Shown here one piece after another: positions 1-5,031 of a stretch of 5,031 nt of DNA. Below the pieces are notes generated by a model. It was not told the origin of the DNA. It did no database searches and worked only from the letters and a program-made list of their open reading frames with translations. How positions within the stretch are numbered: position 1 is the stretch's first letter; every line of letters begins with the position of its first letter. Location: positions 3,868 through 8,898 of the forward strand of contig DKGY01000054.1 of NCBI GenBank assembly GCA_002453475.1, read 5' to 3'. The translations under genes and the position numbers were made by a program. This DNA is from Clostridium sp. UBA6758. Its GTDB lineage: Bacteria; Bacillota; Clostridia; Clostridiales; Clostridiaceae.

Positions 1-957
1 TAAAAATGGTCTTACCTTATCTAAATTCATTCCATTTTCAATGTCTCCAACTTTCCTTCCTTTTCTGTTATTCATAGAAAAATCTAGAAACCTCACACAT
101 GGATAAAAATTTCCATCACAATCTATTGCAAGCATTCTACCTGCTCCACAGCTATTACTTTTAAGTTCATTTTCTATAAGTGGAAATCCTTTATTAGGAT
201 CAAAAAGGGTAACAGTACATTTGTCCCAAAGCTTATTTTCTAAAATATAATCTCCTAGAGCTTTAAGTTGTTCTTCAAATATGTATGGATCCTCCTCATC
301 CCAAACATCTTCGAACACTACATTTGCAGCAACTTCAGATATTCCTAAATTCCACAAATTTATTATGCTATCTTTTAAATATTTTATATCACCATGAGCA
401 AAAGTAGCCTTAGTAGCTGCTCTTGGAAATTGCTTTAGCCATAGAGGAACATTTTTAACTACATCATCATATGAACCCGTTCCATCTAATTTTACTCTCT
501 GCAAATCATGCTTTTCTTTATTGCCATCAACGCTTAATCCAATTGATACATGGCTATAGTTTTTCTTTATATATTCTTGTACCTTAGGATGATCATATAA
601 TATTCCATTACTTGAAAAACTCAATCTATATTTATCAAACCAAGGGTGATTTAATTCATAAGATCTTATCTTTATATAGTCTGTTATTTTATCAATTAAA
701 TCCATTTCTAATAAAGGCTCACCACCTATAAAGTTCCAAATAACTCCAAGTTCATTAAAGGTTTTTCTATCATCTAATATATAATCAATGGCCTTTTTAG
801 CAGTTTCAAATGACATCTTTTTTACACTGTTTTTTCCTGTCATATAGCAATATTTACATCTAAGATTACACTCCTCAGTTACTGAAAATGTAATATCCTT
901 TATTCTTTTATCTCCCCATACTGTAGGCAGTTTTCCCATTGTAATATTATTATCCAT
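1..957 (-). CDS. Radical SAM/SPASM enzyme, probable RiPP peptide maturase (C-terminus beyond the window)
   Basis: Translation of the minus strand from the ATG at 955-957 is open for 319 codons to the window edge, so the C-terminus is missing. Seen directly: a radical SAM [4Fe-4S] motif CNLRCKYC with Cys30, Cys34 and Cys37; a GGEP motif at 78-81 (SAM-binding region); SSNG at 115-118 and SVDG at 142-145 in the barrel; and the start of a SPASM-type auxiliary-cluster domain, CGAGRM at 270-275 followed by DGNFYPC ending at Cys287. Known for the family: such enzymes reductively cleave SAM to a 5'-deoxyadenosyl radical, and the SPASM clusters serve peptide or protein modification. The N-terminal MGKLPTVW and the CGAGRMLAID...YPCVRF region recall, from memory, the CXXX-repeat peptide maturase family, but this subfamily is inference. 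The start is supported by a G-rich ribosome binding site 8 nt upstream. The internal Met7 would be too far from it. The gene follows the ABC exporter after 19 nt and is probably cotranscribed with it. A sulfatase-maturase-like or other SPASM role is the alternative. Confidence 0.88.
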   Translation of the reverse strand, partial: MDNNITMGKLPTVWGDKRIKDITFSVTEECNLRCKYCYMTGKNSVKKMSFETAKKAIDYILDDRKTFNELGVIWNFIGGEPLLEMDLIDKITDYIKIRSYELNHPWFDKYRLSFSSNGILYDHPKVQEYIKKNYSHVSIGLSVDGNKEKHDLQRVKLDGTGSYDDVVKNVPLWLKQFPRAATKATFAHGDIKYLKDSIINLWNLGISEVAANVVFEDVWDEEDPYIFEEQLKALGDYILENKLWDKCTVTLFDPNKGFPLIENELKSNSCGAGRMLAIDCDGNFYPCVRFLDFSMNNRKGRKVGDIENGMNLDKVRPFL

Positions 958-965
958 AATTAATA

Positions 966-972
966 CTCCCCC
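966..972 (-). promoter_or_regulatory. Ribosome binding site of the radical SAM gene
   Basis: On the minus strand GGGGGAG lies 8 nt before the ATG at 957. It is a G-rich variant of AGGAGG and selects Met1 over the in-frame Met7. It sits in the 19-nt gap after the ABC exporter stop codon (977-979), where no separate promoter fits. Confidence 0.75.
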
Positions 973-976
973 TTTT

Positions 977-2632
977 CTAGTTTGATCTTCCTTTCAAAAA
1001 TAAATTCTTATATAAAGAACCATAATTCATCAATTCCTTATGTGAACCTGACTCCATTATTTGTCCTTCATTCATAACAAAAATACCTTTTGCATTAGAT
1101 ACACCTTTTAATCTATGAGTGATTATTATTACAATATGATCTTTTGATATATAATTAATTAATTCATTTATAGATTCCTCTGTATCATTATCTAATGCAG
1201 ATGTTATTTCATCCAAAAGTAATATTGATGTTTTTCTTAATAATGCCCTTGCTATGGCAATTCTTTGCTTCTGACCTACAGATAAACCTACTCCGCCTTC
1301 GCAGACTACAGTGTCATACTTATTAGGAAGGCCCATTATGAATTTATGTATATTGCAAATAGAACATACACGTTCTATCTCATTCATATCACTACAAGAG
1401 TTTCCTAATAGCAGGTTGTCCTTAATTGATAAATTAAACAAATATGGTTCCTGCATTACTACTGAAATATTATTTCGTAGTGACTGCTCACTCATGGCTC
1501 TAATGTTAATTTCATTGATTAATATTTCTCCATCATAATTATCATAAAATCTTAATAACAAATTAAATATTGTACTTTTGCCACTTCCACTTTCCCCAAC
1601 TATTACATATTTTCCATATCCATCAAATGATATATTTAAGTTCCTGATAACATTTTTATCATTATATCCAAATGAAACATTCTTTAATTCAACCTTTTTT
1701 TCTTCTTTTTGAATATCTTTATTACCAAATATATTAGTATTGAAATTTAAATTATTATTTAAATCATATATTCTCTTTAATGACACAATAAGTTTTTGAA
1801 TAACAGCATTAACCTTAGTTAAGCTAGAGAGAGAGTTTGAAAACAAAATTGAGTATGATAAGAATGTTATGAATTCCTCAATACCAATTTTCCCTAAACT
1901 AATTAAAACTATTGCAATGAAAATAAATATTATCATATCTAGATAATTTACAGCTTGTACAAGCATATTACCTTTTATAGTTATATATTGGGACTTTATT
2001 GCTTGGTTAGTTGCTTTATCTAAAATTGTTCCTAATCTATTCTCCATCTTATCTCTAATGCCTAAAGATACAATTTCCCTTATACCTGTAAAACACTGTG
2101 TCTCAATTCCATAACATTGATCATTAAATTGTTTATAAAGTGAAATTTCCTTCTTAACTTTTTTTCCACTCCATTTAAAAATTCCTAAAGTTATAGGGAA
2201 TGTTGCAACAATTATTAAAAATAAATAGACATTTAAACTAATCATAGAAACACCAATAAAAATTACTACAAATAATGAATCTAATAGCGATATAGAATAG
2301 TTAGCAAATACATTTGATATATCTTCAATGTCGTTATTCATTCGTGATAATAATTCTCCTGTTTCTGTATTGTCAAATACCTGAATAGGAAAGTTAAGTA
2401 TTTTGGAAAACAAATCACTTCTTATATCTTTACATACATTACAATCTACTTTAGTTAATATTCTAAATTTAAATGCTTCTGTCAATACTTGTCCTAAATA
2501 TATAAATACTAATAATAAAACCATATTTATAGCTAAGTTATATTTAGATTGAAATAATAAGTTTATAATTTTAGCTTTTACTTTAGGTTCTATTGAAACT
2601 AGTAATGTAGCTATAGTCATAAAAATAATCAT
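977..2632 (-). CDS. ABC exporter half-transporter, permease-ATPase fusion (5' end interrupted by a stop codon)
   Basis: This is the surviving 551-residue open frame of an ABC-type exporter. Seen: an N-terminal membrane domain (hydrophobic segments near 1-15, 33-50, 116-133, 135-151, 230-247 and 251-270) and a C-terminal ATPase. The ATPase has A-loop Tyr323, Walker A GESGSGKST at 346-354, Q-loop Gln394, signature LSVGQ at 450-454 (a variant of LSGGQ), Walker B ILLLDE at 470-475 with catalytic Glu475, SALD D-loop at 478-481 and switch His506. All ATP-hydrolysis residues are present, so two copies could form a working homodimer. There is no C39 peptidase domain, so it would not itself cleave a leader peptide. 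Reading the same frame upstream adds 28 codons to a much better start at 2716, giving the family-typical length of 579, but codon 24 of that frame is TGA. If translation starts at 2632, which has no clear ribosome binding site, the elbow helix and the first few residues of TM1 are lost. The substrate is unknown; export of a modified peptide is inferred from the neighbouring radical SAM gene. Confidence 0.88.
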   Translation of the reverse strand: MIIFMTIATLLVSIEPKVKAKIINLLFQSKYNLAINMVLLLVFIYLGQVLTEAFKFRILTKVDCNVCKDIRSDLFSKILNFPIQVFDNTETGELLSRMNNDIEDISNVFANYSISLLDSLFVVIFIGVSMISLNVYLFLIIVATFPITLGIFKWSGKKVKKEISLYKQFNDQCYGIETQCFTGIREIVSLGIRDKMENRLGTILDKATNQAIKSQYITIKGNMLVQAVNYLDMIIFIFIAIVLISLGKIGIEEFITFLSYSILFSNSLSSLTKVNAVIQKLIVSLKRIYDLNNNLNFNTNIFGNKDIQKEEKKVELKNVSFGYNDKNVIRNLNISFDGYGKYVIVGESGSGKSTIFNLLLRFYDNYDGEILINEINIRAMSEQSLRNNISVVMQEPYLFNLSIKDNLLLGNSCSDMNEIERVCSICNIHKFIMGLPNKYDTVVCEGGVGLSVGQKQRIAIARALLRKTSILLLDEITSALDNDTEESINELINYISKDHIVIIITHRLKGVSNAKGIFVMNEGQIMESGSHKELMNYGSLYKNLFLKGRSN

Positions 2633-2716
2633 TAAAAATATTTTTCATGTATATGGTTTTATATAATTTAATGCCCACCTAATAACTTTTTTATCTTCTT
2701 TAGATAAAGTTCTCAT
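2633..2716 (-). pseudogene. Displaced 5' end of the ABC exporter gene, containing an in-frame TGA at 2645-2647
   Basis: From the ATG at 2714-2716 the minus strand reads MRTLSKEDKKVIRWALNYIK, then PYT, TGA, KIFL, and then joins in frame with Met at 2632. The 23 residues before the stop look like the usual cytoplasmic elbow helix of an ABC exporter (a basic helix followed by IKPY), and KIFL continues directly into TM1. The start has a strong GAGGAG site, and its ATG overlaps the regulator's TGA stop as ATGA, a typical translational-coupling arrangement. The stop stands where TGG (Trp) would fit; a single G-to-A change explains it. TGA is an ordinary stop in this genome, since the regulator ends in it, and Trp14 in this same segment is TGG, so genetic-code reassignment is unlikely. 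The exporter may be inactivated, be rescued by reinitiation at 2632, or the stop may be a sequencing error. Confidence 0.8.
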
Positions 2717-3987
2717 AATGTCTCCTCTTTAATTTTCCTTATAGTATCTAATAAACTTCTATTTATATTTTTATTAGTTATCAACCCAATTAAAATATCA
2801 TTAAGTAACTCTTTATGATTATCATATATATGTTTATTACGATTTAAAATTATTAAATATTGATTTACATAATTTGAATTTATTAACCCATCATGATAAT
2901 CTTGTACTATATTTTCATATATCTTTGTCAGCCATAAAATATTATTATCATTAATACATAATTTGATAGCAGTATTATAATGCTTAACAGCAGCTTTAAC
3001 ATCAAATTTAATAAAATAGTTTTTTCTTTTTAATAAGTATGCTACATATAAACTAGCATCTTCTCTTTTAAGCATATCCCGATTTATTTTATTTAAATAG
3101 AAATTAGAGCGCTCTTCATCTTCAACCAATTCATACAATGTAACTAAGTTAATTATTATGTTTGAATTTTCTGGAAACTCTTCATGTAATCTCATATAAT
3201 TATTTATAGACTTTTCTATATTGCCCATTTCATAATTCATATTAGCTTCCAATATACTGCTGTCTATAATAAGTTTTGACTCTACATATTTTAATTTTTT
3301 TATGCTTTCTATATATTCTAACGAAATTTTATAATTACCAATCTCATTATTAATTAAAGCTATCCCGTAATATACCCTTGACTCAATATCTTGAATGTTC
3401 CTAATTTCATAATTACTCTTTTTATAAACTAGCTTAATTAATATTTCTGCTTCCGTATAACTTTTTAAGCCTAAAGCCCAATTGCATAGGCATACATGAC
3501 AAGCCCCAATTTTATTTAAAATATATATGTAGGAGTATTCTTCCAAGCATCCCATATCTTTTGCTTTAGTATAGAAATCAAGAGATTTTTGAAACTCATT
3601 TTGATCTTCCAAAATTTCACCTTGTAGTTTATAATAATCCTGTAAAATATCTTTAAGATTATACTGCAAACATATAGTTTCAAAATTTTCTGTATCTATT
3701 TCTTCTTTCTTTCTTAATTCAATCTTACATAAATATCTTGCATAATCTTCATCACCCATTACTAATTCTTTAGTGGATATATTTAAGTTAATATTCTTAT
3801 GTTTAGCTATGTAATTTAATTGGTTGCTTATTATTTCAGCTGTTCTATAAGTTATTTTTCTTCTTTTGGTTTCTATAAATTTAATTTGTTGTAATGATAA
3901 ATTCTCTGTTACTAATTCCTTTTGGCTTATGTTTAATATATTTCTATAATACTTCAATCTATTTGTAACCTTAAAATTGCCTATCAT
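2713..3987 (-). CDS. HTH-TPR transcriptional regulator, RRNPP-like (probable peptide-responsive)
   Basis: A 424-residue protein. Residues about 6-60 form an XRE-type helix-turn-helix (SQKELV, then SLQQIKFIETKRRKITYRTA as the recognition region). From about 95 to the end it is almost wholly helical, with TPR-like pairs, for example YKLQGEILEDQNEFQKSLDF at 119-138, and others near 155-185, 205-235, 240-268 and 332-360. This order and length match Rgg/PlcR/NprR/PrgX-type (RRNPP) regulators, known to bind short secreted signal peptides in the TPR domain; peptide binding here is inferred. A cysteine cluster CHVCLC lies at 163-168. It has no membrane segment, so it should be cytoplasmic. The start at 3987 is supported by a perfect AGGAGG 5 nt upstream. 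The gene is first in the probable operon, and its stop overlaps the exporter start by 4 nt, so it probably controls the exporter and radical SAM genes and perhaps itself. No convincing cognate peptide gene is seen in the window. Confidence 0.85.
   Translation of the reverse strand: MIGNFKVTNRLKYYRNILNISQKELVTENLSLQQIKFIETKRRKITYRTAEIISNQLNYIAKHKNINLNISTKELVMGDEDYARYLCKIELRKKEEIDTENFETICLQYNLKDILQDYYKLQGEILEDQNEFQKSLDFYTKAKDMGCLEEYSYIYILNKIGACHVCLCNWALGLKSYTEAEILIKLVYKKSNYEIRNIQDIESRVYYGIALINNEIGNYKISLEYIESIKKLKYVESKLIIDSSILEANMNYEMGNIEKSINNYMRLHEEFPENSNIIINLVTLYELVEDEERSNFYLNKINRDMLKREDASLYVAYLLKRKNYFIKFDVKAAVKHYNTAIKLCINDNNILWLTKIYENIVQDYHDGLINSNYVNQYLIILNRNKHIYDNHKELLNDILIGLITNKNINRSLLDTIRKIKEETL
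2722..2727 (-). promoter_or_regulatory. Ribosome binding site for the original ABC exporter start
   Basis: GAGGAG lies inside the last codons of the regulator gene, 5 nt before the ATG at 2714-2716. It marks 2716, not 2632, as the original start of the exporter and supports translational coupling with the regulator through the ATGA overlap. Confidence 0.8.
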
Positions 3988-3992
3988 TTGTT

Positions 3993-3998
3993 CCTCCT
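3993..3998 (-). promoter_or_regulatory. Ribosome binding site of the regulator gene
   Basis: A perfect AGGAGG on the minus strand, 5 nt before the ATG at 3985-3987. It fixes the start of the regulator. Confidence 0.85.
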
Positions 3999-4071
3999 TT
4001 ATTTTAACACCATTCCATATAAAAAATAGTCTTTATACAAAATTATATATAATAATACATATATACCCATA

Positions 4072-4100
4072 ATTGTACGCTAATAGGTTTACAAATTCAA
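4072..4100 (-). promoter_or_regulatory. Candidate sigma-A promoter of the regulator-exporter-radical SAM operon
   Basis: On the minus strand TTGAAT (4095-4100) and TACAAT (4072-4077) are separated by 17 nt, the optimal spacing, and match the -35 (TTGACA) and -10 (TATAAT) consensus at four and five of six positions. Transcription would start near 4065, giving a leader of about 78 nt before the regulator ATG. It lies after the pheT terminator, so the cassette should be transcribed independently of pheT. The region is so AT-rich that chance matches occur. Confidence 0.45.
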
Positions 4101-4135
4101 CATTTATAGATTATATTTTGTTTAAAATTGTAAAC
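4087..4135. promoter_or_regulatory. Candidate operator: palindrome plus inverted half-site around the promoter
   Basis: The minus strand has GTTTACAATTTTAAAC at 4120-4135, a 16-bp palindrome with one mismatched pair. Its outer half GTTTACAA recurs exactly in inverted orientation as TTGTAAAC at 4087-4094, inside the spacer of the candidate promoter. The centres of the two 8-mers are 41 bp apart, close to four helical turns. Such an arrangement suits a dimeric HTH regulator, possibly the adjacent RRNPP-like protein, but AT-rich DNA makes chance palindromes common and no binding evidence exists. Confidence 0.3.
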
Positions 4136-4161
4136 TATTTTCTTTATATAAAACTTCCCAT

Positions 4162-4200
4162 AAAAAAATAAGTAGATGTAAATTTACACCTACTTATTCT
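4162..4200 (-). terminator. Intrinsic terminator of pheT
   Basis: Two 16-nt arms (4183-4198 and 4167-4182) are complementary along their whole length with a single G-U wobble in the minus-strand RNA; the central TTTACA/TGTAAA bases must open to form the loop. The hairpin is followed by seven U residues (A-run at 4162-4168 on the plus strand). It starts 10 nt after the pheT stop codon. There is no T-run on the other side, so it should work only in the minus direction. It separates the synthetase operon from the cassette downstream. Confidence 0.92.
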
Positions 4201-4209
4201 AATTAATAA

Positions 4210-5031
4210 CTATCTTAATTCTGCACCTAACTTATGCTCTAAGCTTCTTAAAATCTTATCATGGACTTTATTTACTTCAGTATCAGTTAAAGTTTTATCC
4301 CCATGTCTATAAGTTATAGCATAAGCTATACTCTTCTTACCTTCTGGAATTTGACTTCCTTTATAAACATCGAATAGCTTAGCACTTTCTAAGATACCTC
4401 CACCTTGCTTTTTAATAGTATCTTCTATTTCTTGTACTAGAACTCTATCATCTACTAAAATTGCAATATCTCTTGTTACTGCTGGGAATTTAGGAAGTGC
4501 TTTATGTTTTTTATCCATCTTAGCACATTCCATCAACATATCTAAATTTAATTCAGCAACAAAACATCTTGTATCTATACCATAATTTTCACTTACATCT
4601 GGATGAATTTCACCTAAAACTCCAGAAATTTTATTTCTAAGTTTTAATGCTGCAGTCTTTCCTGGATGGAAGCTAGGGTTTTCACTTTCTCTAATAAAGG
4701 ATCCATTATCTATGCCTAAAGCATCAAGTACATTTTCTATTACCCCTTTAAGCTCTAAATAATCTCCTGCTCCATACATTCCTAATGTTAAAATATTTCT
4801 CTCCTCAGGTAGTTTCTCTTCATCAGTATTTTTTATATATACCTTCCCTATTTCAAAAAGCATTGCACTCTCATTGCTCTTTACATAGTTTCTAGCTAAA
4901 GATTCCATCATTGAAGCAAGAGTAGTAGTTCTCATAACCTTAAAATCTTCTCCTAGAGGATTTCTAATTTCAACTACATTTCTAAGTTCACTATCTTGTG
5001 GAATTAAAAGTTTATCAAAAATTTTATTATG
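4210..5031 (-). CDS. pheT: Phenylalanyl-tRNA synthetase beta subunit, C-terminal part
   Basis: The open frame reaches the window edge at 5031 with no start required, so this is the last 273 residues of a protein usually about 790-800 long. The reading enters with the characteristic [17 protein letters not shown] segment of the catalytic-like core (codons at 4918-4974), so the internal Met at 4935 is not the start. Further core motifs are FEIG, HPGKTAA and GVLGEIHP. The last 94 residues (about 4210-4494) are the FDX-ACB anticodon-binding-like domain, beginning [17 protein letters not shown] and ending in the terminal helix before TAG. Known role: with PheS it forms the heterotetramer that charges tRNA-Phe with phenylalanine in the cytoplasm; the beta chain carries editing and tRNA-binding domains. 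pheS is expected upstream, outside the window. Nothing in the visible part looks damaged. Confidence 0.97.
   Translation of the reverse strand, partial: HNKIFDKLLIPQDSELRNVVEIRNPLGEDFKVMRTTTLASMMESLARNYVKSNESAMLFEIGKVYIKNTDEEKLPEERNILTLGMYGAGDYLELKGVIENVLDALGIDNGSFIRESENPSFHPGKTAALKLRNKISGVLGEIHPDVSENYGIDTRCFVAELNLDMLMECAKMDKKHKALPKFPAVTRDIAILVDDRVLVQEIEDTIKKQGGGILESAKLFDVYKGSQIPEGKKSIAYAITYRHGDKTLTDTEVNKVHDKILRSLEHKLGAELR

Noticed and set aside
1311..1538. A 75-codon plus-strand ORF
   Set aside because: It lies antisense to the ATPase domain of the ABC exporter, has no ribosome binding site signal of note and no recognisable motif; it is a shadow of the real gene.
2618..2647. TGA decoded as selenocysteine or as tryptophan by a changed genetic code
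   Set aside because: No SECIS-like stem-loop is visible after the TGA, the regulator uses TGA as its stop, and TGG encodes Trp in this same segment and in the radical SAM gene.
4110..4115. A perfect TATAAT on the minus strand as the operon's -10 box
   Set aside because: No reasonable -35 hexamer lies 16-18 nt upstream; TTTACA is only 13 nt away. The TTGAAT/TACAAT pair downstream is better spaced.
4162..4200. The pheT hairpin as a bidirectional terminator or a regulator binding site
   Set aside because: There is no T-run on the plus-strand side, and the position just after the stop codon with seven U residues is fully explained by unidirectional termination of pheT.
4210..4935. pheT taken as a complete 241-residue gene starting at the Met at 4935
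   Set aside because: The frame stays open upstream to the window edge and encodes the conserved IRNPLGEDF segment directly before that Met, so it is an internal methionine.

Overview
The window is very AT-rich. All four genes lie on the minus strand with strong AGGAGG-type ribosome binding sites, and the codons favour A/T endings. This, with the protein types, suggests a low-GC anaerobic Firmicute of the Clostridium type. The species cannot be fixed from the sequence alone.

Layout, in the direction of transcription (high to low coordinates). (1) The 3' part of pheT, the phenylalanyl-tRNA synthetase beta chain, runs from the window edge at 5031 to 4210 and is followed at once by a strong intrinsic terminator (4162-4200). 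(2) An AT-rich intergenic region (about 4161 to 3988) holds a plausible sigma-A promoter, a near-perfect 16-bp palindrome and a matching inverted half-site. (3) A 424-residue regulator (3987-2713) has an N-terminal helix-turn-helix and a TPR-like helical C-terminus, the architecture of RRNPP-type peptide-sensing regulators. (4) An ABC exporter half-transporter (TMD plus NBD) has its natural start at 2716, overlapping the regulator stop as ATGA, but its frame is broken by an in-frame TGA at codon 24 (2645-2647). The surviving open frame starts at 2632. (5) A radical SAM/SPASM enzyme starts at 957, 19 nt after the ABC gene, and runs off the window at position 1 after 319 codons.

Genes 3 to 5 look like one operon inserted behind a housekeeping gene: a regulator, an exporter and a radical SAM peptide-maturase-like enzyme. 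The most economical reading is part of a ribosomally made, radical-SAM-modified peptide (RiPP) locus under possible peptide control. No precursor peptide gene is visible, so the product is not identified. The radical SAM protein most resembles, from memory, the CXXX-repeat peptide maturases; this is an unverified family assignment.

The most notable sequence observation is the TGA interrupting the ABC exporter where a tryptophan (TGG) would be expected. The start signal and the coding frame on both sides of the stop are intact. It is either a recent nonsense mutation, a sequencing error, or a gene expressed by reinitiation or readthrough.
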